Positions 1 through 7,527 of a stretch of 55,602 nucleotides of DNA are shown here, piece by piece (the stretch's first letter is position 1; each line of letters opens with the position of its first letter). Source of the stretch: Leptospira sp. 96542 (lineage in GTDB: Bacteria; Spirochaetota; Leptospiria; Leptospirales; Leptospiraceae). The DNA is taken from assembly GCA_029310945.1 (NCBI GenBank), contig JARJFC010000027.1, positions 1 to 55,602 on the forward strand, given 5' to 3'. The position numbers and the translations under genes were made by a program. The notes under the pieces were generated by a model. It was given only the letters and a program-made list of their open reading frames with translations. It was not told the origin of the DNA and searched no databases.

Positions 1-2
1 GG

Positions 3-20
3 CCGTTCCAAACGGAACGG
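3..20. repeat. Perfect 7-bp inverted repeat
   Basis: CCGTTCC and GGAACGG face each other across a 4-base loop at the left edge. It lies just outside another hairpin (35-62). The gene it belongs to is probably outside the window, so its role cannot be read here. Confidence 0.5.
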
Positions 21-34
21 TGTGCCCAGAACCC

Positions 35-80
35 TATTTACCTAACATGCATTAGGTAAATAAAATTTTATTCTTTTTTT
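35..80 (+). terminator. Possible rho-independent terminator for a gene left of the window
   Basis: TATTTACCTAA pairs perfectly with TTAGGTAAATA (11 bp, 6-base loop). On the + strand it is followed by four A, then a T-rich run at 66-80. The T-run is on the correct side only for a + strand transcript, so it would end a gene entering from the left rather than the minus-strand gene that stops at 79. The A spacer between stem and T-run weakens the call. Confidence 0.4.
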
Positions 81-558
81 AAACGAATATAAAGCTCTTT
101 TGAAGGGATGCGACATGTGTTCCATCCTCATCATAAATATCTGCTGAATAATTTCGCGTTGTTTTTCTTTTTTCGGCAACAATGGTTTTGATTTCCTTTA
201 TTTCTTCTTCTGTTATCGAAAATCGTACTTTCACTGTACCACGCCCAGGTTTCAGAAATTGAATGCTCGCTGATTTATCCCAAACAATGTAATTTGAACC
301 CAAGTTTTCAATGAGTAAAAACATATAAAATGGATCACACATCGAATACAAAGAACCTCCGAAATGTGTTCCCACATAATTTGTGTTAGATAAAACCAAA
401 GGCATTTGAACTTCGTATGTGTACTGATCCAAAAGTTTGGGTATAACATTGGCACCTTTGTAGGGACCAAACATTTTAAAAGCCTCATCCATTCCAAAGG
501 TGGTACGCAAAAAAGACCAAAGTGGATGAACAACAAACCCTAAATTTGTACTTTTCAT
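79..558 (-). CDS. DUF4442 / PaaI-like hotdog-fold protein
   Basis: A 159-aa protein resembling the DUF4442 group of hotdog-fold thioesterase-like proteins. It has an N-terminal helix region, a central stretch with N-Y-V-G-T-H-F-G-G (about residues 59-67) where hotdog thioesterases place their central helix, and a strand-rich C-terminal half. The family is thought to act on acyl-CoA or acyl-ACP thioesters; the substrate cannot be told from sequence. No signal peptide, so probably cytoplasmic. The ATG at 558 has only a weak purine run upstream. It is followed downstream by a hairpin at 35-62. Length fits the family. The family call is fairly good; the enzymatic role is inferred. Confidence 0.7.
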   Translation of the reverse strand: MKSTNLGFVVHPLWSFLRTTFGMDEAFKMFGPYKGANVIPKLLDQYTYEVQMPLVLSNTNYVGTHFGGSLYSMCDPFYMFLLIENLGSNYIVWDKSASIQFLKPGRGTVKVRFSITEEEIKEIKTIVAEKRKTTRNYSADIYDEDGTHVASLQKSFIFV

Positions 559-633
559 AATTTTACTTTATTAAACATTTTCTATGCTGCCGAATACATT
601 TTTTTTGGAGAGATAAAAATCAAAAAAATAGAC

Positions 634-1632
634 CTACTGTTCTACACAAACCAAATTTACTGAATTATTACAATTAAAATTTCCACCGAAAAATAAATTA
701 TCACCATAGGCAAGGCGAACGATATTGCCTGTAATAGTATTTGTGTTGTTTCGCCAGAGATCGCAATCATTGGGACCATGAACCCATGACGCAGAACTTC
801 CCATCCACGCTGAGGCTAAAACTGGATCGATTAGGTTTGTAAAATTAAACTGCAAAAGTTTAGTTTGGTTTGTATTTGAAACAAGGGTAGTACCATCCTT
901 TCGATAATAATGTGCAAATGGTAACAGCACCCAATCGACTTGTCCGTCTCCTATATTTGCATTAACTGACGCTATACGATTTATGCCATCAACTATCATT
1001 GCTTTACAAATTAAGCCGGCTGGACATTCTGCCTGGCAAATAGAATCTGCGCCTTGAACTCCACCAAATATCCCACCAGTGTACGTATTATTAGAAGCAA
1101 ATATTCTTTTATCATTATCTTCTATTTCAATTGTAAGAACCTTGGGTGTAAGATTCAGTGATGTATCTTCTGAACTAGGAATCAACGAAACTTGAATTTG
1201 CCTTTTACCATTAAGCAAACTATCGTTTACTGCTGTGAGTGTCAAAACTTGTGGTAAATACCAATTGCTTGGACTTAGTACAATCTTTGTTGTATTCGCA
1301 ATTACAGATGTATTATTTGAAATTGTAATTTCAATAAATACATCTGATTTTGGTGGTTTTTTAAAAGAGACATCAAAATCTACAGAACTCCCATCGCTCA
1401 AACTCATTCCACTTTCTGATAATTTTGCAAAATTCAAATTTGTTTTTATATCTGTATTTTCAAAATTGAGTTTACCTGGCGGACATGCTATATTTGCATC
1501 GCCAAATACTTGTAATATGAATATATTTGCGTAAAAAGAATCAGAATTTATATCACATACATTGTCTAAGCGATTTTCGCTACAAAAGGAAAGCGAAATG
1601 ACTAAAAGCAAAAAGTAAAAATATTTAACCAC
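634..1632 (-). CDS. DUF1554 lipoprotein with Calx-beta-like N-terminal region
   Basis: A 332-aa predicted lipoprotein. The signal peptide ends in a leptospiral lipobox, L-S-F-C, with Cys17 as the lipidated residue. Residues about 75-172 look like a Calx-beta/immunoglobulin-like strand domain, with S-D-G-S-S-V-D-F-D-V and a later I-E-I-E-D-N-D ending. Residues about 175-332 are a DUF1554 domain, starting R-I-F-A-S and ending C-V-E-Q, the same ending as the large lipoprotein at 11183-15487. DUF1554 is almost confined to leptospiral surface lipoproteins and its function is unknown. The start is GTG with no clear Shine-Dalgarno; a start further in would destroy the signal peptide. Likely exposed on the outer membrane, by inference. 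Confidence 0.8.
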   Translation of the reverse strand: MVKYFYFLLLVISLSFCSENRLDNVCDINSDSFYANIFILQVFGDANIACPPGKLNFENTDIKTNLNFAKLSESGMSLSDGSSVDFDVSFKKPPKSDVFIEITISNNTSVIANTTKIVLSPSNWYLPQVLTLTAVNDSLLNGKRQIQVSLIPSSEDTSLNLTPKVLTIEIEDNDKRIFASNNTYTGGIFGGVQGADSICQAECPAGLICKAMIVDGINRIASVNANIGDGQVDWVLLPFAHYYRKDGTTLVSNTNQTKLLQFNFTNLIDPVLASAWMGSSASWVHGPNDCDLWRNNTNTITGNIVRLAYGDNLFFGGNFNCNNSVNLVCVEQ

Positions 1633-1803
1633 TTGAAGGTATGGTTCAACAAATCTTTATCATCTGGCAATAATAAATTTACAAATTATTAAGCATAAAT
1701 TCAGGATTTGAATCATTTCGTTCAAATTGTACATAAAACAATTCATTGATTGGGATTTCCCTAATTCCGAAAACAAACTGTTTCAATTTCAACTCAACAA
1801 GTC

Positions 1804-4218
1804 TCAAATGGAGATACCCAATATTTTTCTACTTCCATCTGTATCTTTTGTATAAGAAAAAAGTTTAAGAATTGAAAATTTTTCATATCCTGTGTCTTCC
1901 GATTGGTATTCCCATAACCAACCCCAAAGACTGCCTCTTTTCAAAAAACCTCTTGCTTCTTCTGTTTTTTCTTGGTACAAAGCTCCGAGTAAAAGATAGG
2001 TTCCATACTGGTTACTGACCTTTTCCTTATGGTGTAGATAACCAATACCAAACAAAGCTAACTCTGTAACATCTTGCAAAGATTCATTTTTATAATACAA
2101 AAAAGGTCCGATCATTTTGGAAGTTTCATTATAAGAATCTGCTGTTCTAAACAAAGGAAAGAAGTTTATAATTTTTTTCGAGGCAGATTGATTGTCATAT
2201 CCCAACCATAAAACAGAGGCTCGGTTAACTTCCGTTTTGTTAGTTCTAAAACTCCACAAAACATCACCCAAACTTCGAAACATATAACCATTTGAAGTGT
2301 TTTCTGATTCAATTAAATACAAAAAGTTATAATAATGTCCTGATTTGTTTAACTCAAGATACTGTAAGAAGGTAAATGTTGTGAACGAATTTTCTGTCCA
2401 TCCATTAAAAGATAAGGGAATGATCGAAAAATGTGATTCGGATTTATAAAATGGAAAAATAAGTAAGTGAGAAAGTTTTGATTCTTTTTCTCCAGTATTT
2501 ACATTCGAAACTAAATTTAATTCCCAATCGGTAAACCACAAAAAATTTGTGCGCGTTTTATGGGGTGTATAAGCATGATAATAGAATGGTGTTATCCAAT
2601 ATCTGGTATTAAATTCAGATTTTAATTCATTGGTATAATTAGAATATAATATCCATAAAGGCCAAATGAAAAGGTTTGATGTATTAGTACTTTGTGTTTT
2701 TCTATTTTCGTATCGTGAAAATAACGTGTAGGTTTTACTCACATTTTGCGAAGGATTTAGAATCTTATTATAAATATAAAATGGAAGTACACGGTGTCCT
2801 AATTTGATATCTGATGAGTATGTATTTACGAATGGCCAAAAATAATCATTTTCTTTATGGTTATATTCTTTTACATCCTCTGTTAGGTATACATTGAGAA
2901 GATAAGCCCTGAACTCAGATTTTTCATCTTTTTGTTTTCCATAAATTGGAAATATTACTTTGTATTCCAAATCATCTGATTTATAACTTAAATATAATGG
3001 TAAAAAGGGAGGTAAGATAACTAGGCCATCTTCTGATTCTTTATCCCAAGTAAACCAAGCCAATGGCAATAAACGTATATGTCGTTTTGTATCGGCTCTT
3101 TCATAAGAGAAAATACCGAATAACGCACTATAACCTGTAAAGGAATCACTGTTTTCTCGATTGAATTCGCGTTTTTTTGTTATTTGTGGAACAGTAGATT
3201 TTTTGTTTTCATTAGTTTCATTTGATTGCGGGAGTACATTTAATATTTTTGTCCGATTGGAAAATGAAAACAAATTATAAAAAATTCCGAAGTCAAAATC
3301 TAAATATAAATTACCATCGTTTGTTACTAGATCAACATTGGCAGAGTTGGACTTTGTGTACCAAAGTAAATTGATATGGTAATCATCTATTTTATTATTA
3401 TAGTTTAGATAAAGAGGAAAAATAAAATCCCATTCTACTTTGGAAGAAGTGTGAGCACCATAAATCGGAAATACAAAAGAAGTTTTGTCAACATTAGATT
3501 TGTTATAATAAACAGGACCAAGCCAAAAATTTGTATAATTTTGATTATACTCTTGATAATAAAGAAAGAATGGTAAAAATAAATAATTATCTTTTTTCCA
3601 GTATAACACCGGAAAGACTGAAACGGAACTTAACCCTTGTTTTCTGTTATTTCCGTATTGCAATAAAGTCAAAAGGCGTGTATAATTTTCTTCGTTGTAA
3701 GTCGTCTCCTCTCTGTTATGATAATAAATAATTGGAAGAATGGGGAACCCAAACTTATTATAATTTTTATGATTATCATAAAAATAGAATGGAAATACTG
3801 TTTGGTATGATTTGTTTTTGTTTTCACCCCAAAAAACAAAAGGGAAAATTGATTTGTCAATATTGTCTTTTTCAATGGTTGAATTATAATTGATTACACG
3901 TTTGTATTCGCGATTATCTAATTTACTTTTTGTATGATAATAAATCGGAAAAATAGTTTTACTTTTGAATTTTGGATAATCATAATAACGATAAAAACCG
4001 AAAGCTCTTACAGAATAATGGTCTTTCCAATTTTCGATATCGTACAGAAGATTCGAGGATGTAAATTTTAAGTTGCGTTCACTGCCGTAAATTTCTACAT
4101 CTTTTTCAGTTTCCAGATCATTCCAAGTTTTTGCATCTATCTCATGACCATAAAACAAGGACGATATAATAAAAATTGAAAAAATGTATAATTTTAAATG
4201 GAACTGTTGGAACGGCAT
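1804..4218 (-). CDS. Large envelope protein made of aromatic strand repeats (Leptospira family)
   Basis: A protein of about 804 aa that starts with a signal peptide (hydrophobic run, then H-E-I-D-A before the mature part). The rest is built of short units such as F-P-I-Y, F-P-F-Y-F-Y and L-P-F-F-L-Y-Y separated by polar Asn/Lys/Tyr turns, repeated more than twenty times. This pattern suits an outer-membrane beta-barrel or beta-solenoid. I recall a Leptospira-specific family of this kind (named after LA_1737), but I cannot confirm membership. I chose ATG 4218 because A-A-G-A-G-A lies 8 bases upstream and the signal peptide then begins normally. An in-frame ATG at 4251 would add 11 residues and directly follows a hairpin (4252-4280). 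Function unknown. Confidence 0.7.
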   Translation of the reverse strand: MPFQQFHLKLYIFSIFIISSLFYGHEIDAKTWNDLETEKDVEIYGSERNLKFTSSNLLYDIENWKDHYSVRAFGFYRYYDYPKFKSKTIFPIYYHTKSKLDNREYKRVINYNSTIEKDNIDKSIFPFVFWGENKNKSYQTVFPFYFYDNHKNYNKFGFPILPIIYYHNREETTYNEENYTRLLTLLQYGNNRKQGLSSVSVFPVLYWKKDNYLFLPFFLYYQEYNQNYTNFWLGPVYYNKSNVDKTSFVFPIYGAHTSSKVEWDFIFPLYLNYNNKIDDYHINLLWYTKSNSANVDLVTNDGNLYLDFDFGIFYNLFSFSNRTKILNVLPQSNETNENKKSTVPQITKKREFNRENSDSFTGYSALFGIFSYERADTKRHIRLLPLAWFTWDKESEDGLVILPPFLPLYLSYKSDDLEYKVIFPIYGKQKDEKSEFRAYLLNVYLTEDVKEYNHKENDYFWPFVNTYSSDIKLGHRVLPFYIYNKILNPSQNVSKTYTLFSRYENRKTQSTNTSNLFIWPLWILYSNYTNELKSEFNTRYWITPFYYHAYTPHKTRTNFLWFTDWELNLVSNVNTGEKESKLSHLLIFPFYKSESHFSIIPLSFNGWTENSFTTFTFLQYLELNKSGHYYNFLYLIESENTSNGYMFRSLGDVLWSFRTNKTEVNRASVLWLGYDNQSASKKIINFFPLFRTADSYNETSKMIGPFLYYKNESLQDVTELALFGIGYLHHKEKVSNQYGTYLLLGALYQEKTEEARGFLKRGSLWGWLWEYQSEDTGYEKFSILKLFSYTKDTDGSRKILGISI

Positions 4219-4251
4219 ACCCGAATCTCTTTTAATTTGTCCAAAAATCAT

Positions 4252-4280
4252 ACAAAAGAGATTTAGGAAATCTTTTTTGT
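4252..4280 (-). promoter_or_regulatory. 13-bp hairpin touching an alternative ATG
   Basis: On the minus strand ACAAAAAAGATTT, a 3-base loop, then AAATCTCTTTTGT form a 13-bp stem with one G-U position. The stem ends exactly at the ATG at 4251. It could be the terminator of the AraC/ABM pair upstream, or a hairpin in the leader of the aromatic-repeat gene. No clean U-run follows it, which argues against a simple terminator. Confidence 0.45.
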
Positions 4281-4337
4281 GTATTTTTTGCTACTATGTT
4301 TAACTTGAAATAATTTAACTAGCAAACTTTACTTCTT

Positions 4338-4655
4338 TCACTCATTGGTTTGCAATTCCTCATAAACACCTCTATCAATTGTTATACCTAGATTTTTTAA
4401 AAACTGCGGCATATCAAATCCCTCTTCCAAGTAAGATTTTCTTACCTTCTCTTTCGCACTGAAAAATTTAGCTTCATCTGACCAAACAGCAACGGTAACA
4501 ATCTGAATCACGTCTTCTTTTTCCAAAACGTAAATTGAATCTTTAATAAAACCAGAAAACGTATGGATCAATTTTCGATTGAGCGTTACTCTTTCGAAGA
4601 AGATATTCTTATGGATTCTTGGAACAGTGAAACGATCGATAAGTATTTTATTCAT
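4338..4655 (-). CDS. ABM-like (antibiotic biosynthesis monooxygenase fold) small protein
   Basis: A 105-aa protein resembling the dimeric alpha/beta-barrel ABM family: an N-terminal strand (I-L-I-D-R-F-T-V-P), a helix with F-F-E-R-V-T-L-N-R-K, then I-Q-I-V-T-V-A-V-W-S-D and a C-terminal helix. Such proteins are monooxygenases, haem-degrading enzymes or uncharacterised; I see no residues that decide which. The ATG at 4655 has a strong purine-rich site (AAGAGGGG) a few bases upstream. It lies 64 bases downstream of the AraC gene on the same strand, so the two are probably co-transcribed and the AraC protein may control it. The fold call is moderate and the function unknown. Confidence 0.6.
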   Translation of the reverse strand: MNKILIDRFTVPRIHKNIFFERVTLNRKLIHTFSGFIKDSIYVLEKEDVIQIVTVAVWSDEAKFFSAKEKVRKSYLEEGFDMPQFLKNLGITIDRGVYEELQTNE

Positions 4656-4719
4656 AACCCCTCTTATATATTTTAGGGTAATACAAATATGGAATCTAAA
4701 ATTGTAAAAAATCAGAATT

Positions 4720-5499
4720 TTACCAAAATGGTTTTTTAAAAAAATCTTTGGGAGTTTCGCCCGTGAACGTTTTGAAGTCTTTTATAAAATGAGATTGGTC
4801 AAAATAGCCAACCTCCATTGCAAGATTTGTAAACGAAATTTTTTTTGAATATTTGCCGATGACATTCTTCATTTTAATCAAATTTGAATACTTTTTTGGA
4901 CTCAAACCAATGATGGATTTGAATTTTTTTTCCATAGAATCGAAGCCCAAAGGATACGATTGTAACAATTCTTTTATTTTTAAATTTCCGTTATTAGTTT
5001 CGATTTTTCGTATAACATCAGCTATGTTTATTTCAGTAGAATTTAGATTTTTATTGTTTAGCTCTGACATTAAAAACATTTCTATTTTTTCTTTCACTTG
5101 GAGCAAGTCATCATTCAAATAACAATCCATTTCTAATTTTTTTACTTTCTCTGGTTTAAAAATACAATCCAATGCTAAACTTTGTCCAAAAAATTCAGAA
5201 ACCTCGTAATCTAAAAACCTTTGTGCACCAAGAGGAGTAAATTTTATCAGAAAGTTTTTTGTTTTTTTTGTGTAACTCACATACCTTGGATTTTTTCTTG
5301 GACCCGAAATCGAAGACAATGGTAGAAGATTTTGATTATTATTTTTCGATTCATAAATTTCACCTGACAATCGAATCGAAATCACCACTGCCGCATTTGG
5401 AAGGATTCGATTTTCAAAACCATCTTCGGAATCTACCAAAGTATAGTTGTGAATGTGCGGAAGTAAAATCTCACTGGGTTGGAAATGTAATACTTTCAT
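4720..5499 (-). CDS. AraC-family transcriptional regulator
   Basis: A 259-aa regulator. Residues about 1-110 form a cupin-like sensing region (P-H-I-H-N-Y-T, then strands) of the type seen in AraC proteins with a DUF6597-like N-terminus. The C-terminal 100 residues hold the paired helix-turn-helix: L-K-I-K-E-L-L-Q-S-Y-P-L-G, then I-S-F-T-N-L-A-M-E-V-G-Y-F-D-Q-S-H-F-I-K-D-F-K and the closing G-E-T-P-K-D-F. Its likely target is the ABM-like gene 64 bases downstream and its own promoter, where a 16-bp inverted repeat covers the start codon. The only Shine-Dalgarno-like AGGA is about 12 bases from the ATG. Ligand unknown. Confidence 0.85.
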   Translation of the reverse strand: MKVLHFQPSEILLPHIHNYTLVDSEDGFENRILPNAAVVISIRLSGEIYESKNNNQNLLPLSSISGPRKNPRYVSYTKKTKNFLIKFTPLGAQRFLDYEVSEFFGQSLALDCIFKPEKVKKLEMDCYLNDDLLQVKEKIEMFLMSELNNKNLNSTEINIADVIRKIETNNGNLKIKELLQSYPLGFDSMEKKFKSIIGLSPKKYSNLIKMKNVIGKYSKKISFTNLAMEVGYFDQSHFIKDFKTFTGETPKDFFKKPFW

Positions 5500-5509
5500 T
5501 GTAATGAAA
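5494..5509. promoter_or_regulatory. Inverted repeat covering the AraC start codon
   Basis: TTTCATT, a 2-base centre, then AATGAAA: a perfect 7-2-7 inverted repeat. It includes the ATG (5497-5499) of the AraC-family gene. Its size suits a dimeric repressor operator, so self-repression is possible. The arms are short and AT-rich, so chance cannot be excluded. Confidence 0.35.
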
Positions 5510-5627
5510 ATCCTATCTTTATAAATATTACATTTTCTTCATTTAGCAATCATTTTACATCCTCAATAATAATTCGAACAATGCATCTTCACCAAATTTC
5601 ACCTTGGAAAGATACATTGTAAGAATG

Positions 5628-6800
5628 TTACGATTCATTTTTTATAACAACCGCAATTCCCTGCCCTCCTCCAATACACAAAGAAGCAACACCATACTGC
5701 AAATTTTTTCTACGAAGTTCATATGCAAGTGTTAAAAGAATCCTTATACCGCTCGCTGCCAGTGGATGCCCGATTGCTATTGCACCTCCATTTACGTTTG
5801 TTATTTCAGGGTTTAGTCTTAATTCTTTCATCACTGCTAATACTTGTACGCTATAGGCTTCGTTGATTTCGAAGCGATGAATGTCTTCTAATTTTAATCC
5901 TGCTTGTTTCAACGCCTTTGGAATTGCAACAATTGGCCCAATTCCCATCATTTCTGGATTGACACCCTCTACAGCATAACCTATTATCTTTGCCAATGGC
6001 GTAACTGACGTTAATTTTAGTGAGGATTCAGAAGCTAGAATAATGGATCCCGCCCCATCATTGATTCCAGATGCATTGCCGGCAGTAACAGTACCACCTT
6101 CTATAAATGCCGGTTTTAAATTTTTGAGTGATGTTAATGAAGATTCACCTCGAATGTGTTCATCAAATATCAAAAATTCATTTAATTTGTTTTTTAAACC
6201 AACTCGAACAATTTCTTCGCCTAAAGTTCCATTGAGTTTCGCCGATTCAGAACGCACTTGCGATACCCCAGCCCACTCATCTTGTTCATGTCTTGAGATT
6301 TTGTAGTGATTTGCAATATTTTCGGCTGTCATTCCCATGGGAGATTCATACAAGTGATCGATAAGACTATGAGCCAGATAATCTTCAATGATACTATCTG
6401 CATATTTATGCCCCCATCTAAGATTTTTGACCACCATAGGTGCACCACTCATTACTTCCGATCCACCAGCTAACACTAAATTGCTTTCGCCCATTTGAAT
6501 TTTTCGTGTTCCAGTGATAATCGATTCTAATCCTGAGCCGCAGAGTCTGTTCACAATCAAAGCTTGCGAGCTGATAGTCATTCCAACACCAAGACCAACA
6601 TGCCTTGCTAAATAAGCCGAATTAGAATGGTCTTGGATCACATTACCATAAATCGATTCGTCGATAAGACTTGGATCAACCGCAGATTTTTTAACCGCCT
6701 CTTTTGCTGTTAGAAGAGCGAGTTCTGTAGATGTGTAATCTTTCAAAGCACCGCCAAACTTTCCGAATGGAGTTCTTGCACCTTCAATGATATAAACCAT
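5628..6800 (-). CDS. Acetyl-CoA acetyltransferase (thiolase)
   Basis: A 390-aa thiolase, the normal length. Catalytic residues are in place: Cys87 in N-R-L-C-G-S-G (acyl acceptor), N-E-A-Y at about 313-316, His345 in A-I-G-H-P-L-A-A-S-G and Cys375 in S-L-C-I-G-G-G-Q-G. It condenses or cleaves acyl-CoA with CoA, in fatty-acid degradation or acetoacetyl-CoA formation; sequence alone does not separate these. I place the start at ATG 6800 because G-G-G-G-A lies 6 bases upstream and the protein then begins M-V-Y-I-I-E-G-A-R-T-P-F like its family; an earlier in-frame ATG lies inside an operator. The MarR gene upstream and the operator at 6813-6830 indicate control by that regulator. Confidence 0.92.
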   Translation of the reverse strand: MVYIIEGARTPFGKFGGALKDYTSTELALLTAKEAVKKSAVDPSLIDESIYGNVIQDHSNSAYLARHVGLGVGMTISSQALIVNRLCGSGLESIITGTRKIQMGESNLVLAGGSEVMSGAPMVVKNLRWGHKYADSIIEDYLAHSLIDHLYESPMGMTAENIANHYKISRHEQDEWAGVSQVRSESAKLNGTLGEEIVRVGLKNKLNEFLIFDEHIRGESSLTSLKNLKPAFIEGGTVTAGNASGINDGAGSIILASESSLKLTSVTPLAKIIGYAVEGVNPEMMGIGPIVAIPKALKQAGLKLEDIHRFEINEAYSVQVLAVMKELRLNPEITNVNGGAIAIGHPLAASGIRILLTLAYELRRKNLQYGVASLCIGGGQGIAVVIKNES

Positions 6801-6812
6801 TTTAATCCCCTT

Positions 6813-6830
6813 ATAGTGCATATACACTAT
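6813..6830. promoter_or_regulatory. MarR-type operator in front of the thiolase gene
   Basis: An 18-bp sequence identical at 17 of 18 positions to the perfect palindrome in front of the MarR gene (7344-7361). It sits just upstream of the thiolase Shine-Dalgarno, where a bound repressor would block transcription. The matching pair of sites points to the MarR protein at 6875-7324 as the binder. Confidence 0.8.
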
Positions 6831-6874
6831 ATTATCAAAATTTTCCTAGTTTTTAAAGTTCTTTTCGCTTAGAA

Positions 6875-7324
6875 TTATAGTTCCAATTCTAAGCTTTTCA
6901 GCTCACCTAACAATGCTATATTTTTTGCAAATTTTTCTTTTCCTATTTTTTTTTCAATTGTCGACTGTGCCATTTTCCAAAGTGGAATTGACTCTTCTAA
7001 AATTTTTTCACCTTTGGTTGTAAGGGAAACTTCCCGTAAATTGCCTAACTTTGCCTTTTCGATGAGTAAAAATCCCTTCTTTCTCAATATTTCCAAACTC
7101 CGCTGCAGCGTAGTTCGATCAATATCTGTTAGGTTAGCGATGTCAGTAATGCTCAAACTCCCCTTATAACCAATACTAAGTAAAACTGTAAATTGTGTAA
7201 TTCTGAGTCCACTTGGTTTGAGAATAGAATCATAATAAGACGTGATGATGCGCATTGATTTTCTCAAATGAAAATTGAGACAACTTGCACCTATCTCCCC
7301 TAATTTTTGACGATTGATATTCAC
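6875..7324 (-). CDS. MarR-family transcriptional regulator
   Basis: A 149-aa MarR regulator with the winged helix at about residues 50-115: S-L-S-I-T-D-I-A-N-L-T-D-I-D-R-T-T-L-Q-R as the recognition part, then the wing (G-N-L-R-E-V-S-L-T-T-K-G). N- and C-terminal helices form the dimer interface. It starts with GTG at 7324, supported by AAAGGAAA six bases upstream. Two near-identical 18-bp operators, one before this gene and one before the thiolase 47 bases downstream, show a self-regulated repressor controlling thiolase. The inducer may be an acyl-CoA or aromatic compound, by analogy only. Confidence 0.9.
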   Translation of the reverse strand: MNINRQKLGEIGASCLNFHLRKSMRIITSYYDSILKPSGLRITQFTVLLSIGYKGSLSITDIANLTDIDRTTLQRSLEILRKKGFLLIEKAKLGNLREVSLTTKGEKILEESIPLWKMAQSTIEKKIGKEKFAKNIALLGELKSLELEL

Positions 7325-7343
7325 GCAAGATTTCCTTTTTACA

Positions 7344-7361
7344 ATAGTGTATATACACTAT
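7344..7361. promoter_or_regulatory. MarR-type operator in front of the marR gene
   Basis: ATAGTGTATATACACTAT is a perfect 18-bp palindrome, 20 bases upstream of the MarR GTG start. It is repeated with one change in front of the thiolase gene. Autoregulation by the MarR protein is the natural reading. Confidence 0.85.
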
Positions 7362-7427
7362 ATTTTGTCAATCTGATTTACTAAGTTCCTTTTGAAAAGA
7401 AAATATCCTTACATGTTTGAAAAATTG

Positions 7428-7452
7428 GGAATTATCGGAATTATCGGAATTA
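7428..7452. repeat. Short tandem repeat, 9-bp unit
   Basis: GGAATTATC occurs twice in tandem, followed by a partial third copy (GGAATTA). It lies in the divergent intergenic region between the marR gene and the lipoprotein gene at 7528. Copy number may vary between strains. Confidence 0.6.
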
Positions 7453-7527
7453 AAATCTTGCGGTTATTAAATTTTATCATTTTATTTTTTGTTAAACCAT
7501 TAGAAAGTGATAACTTTGGAGATTAAG

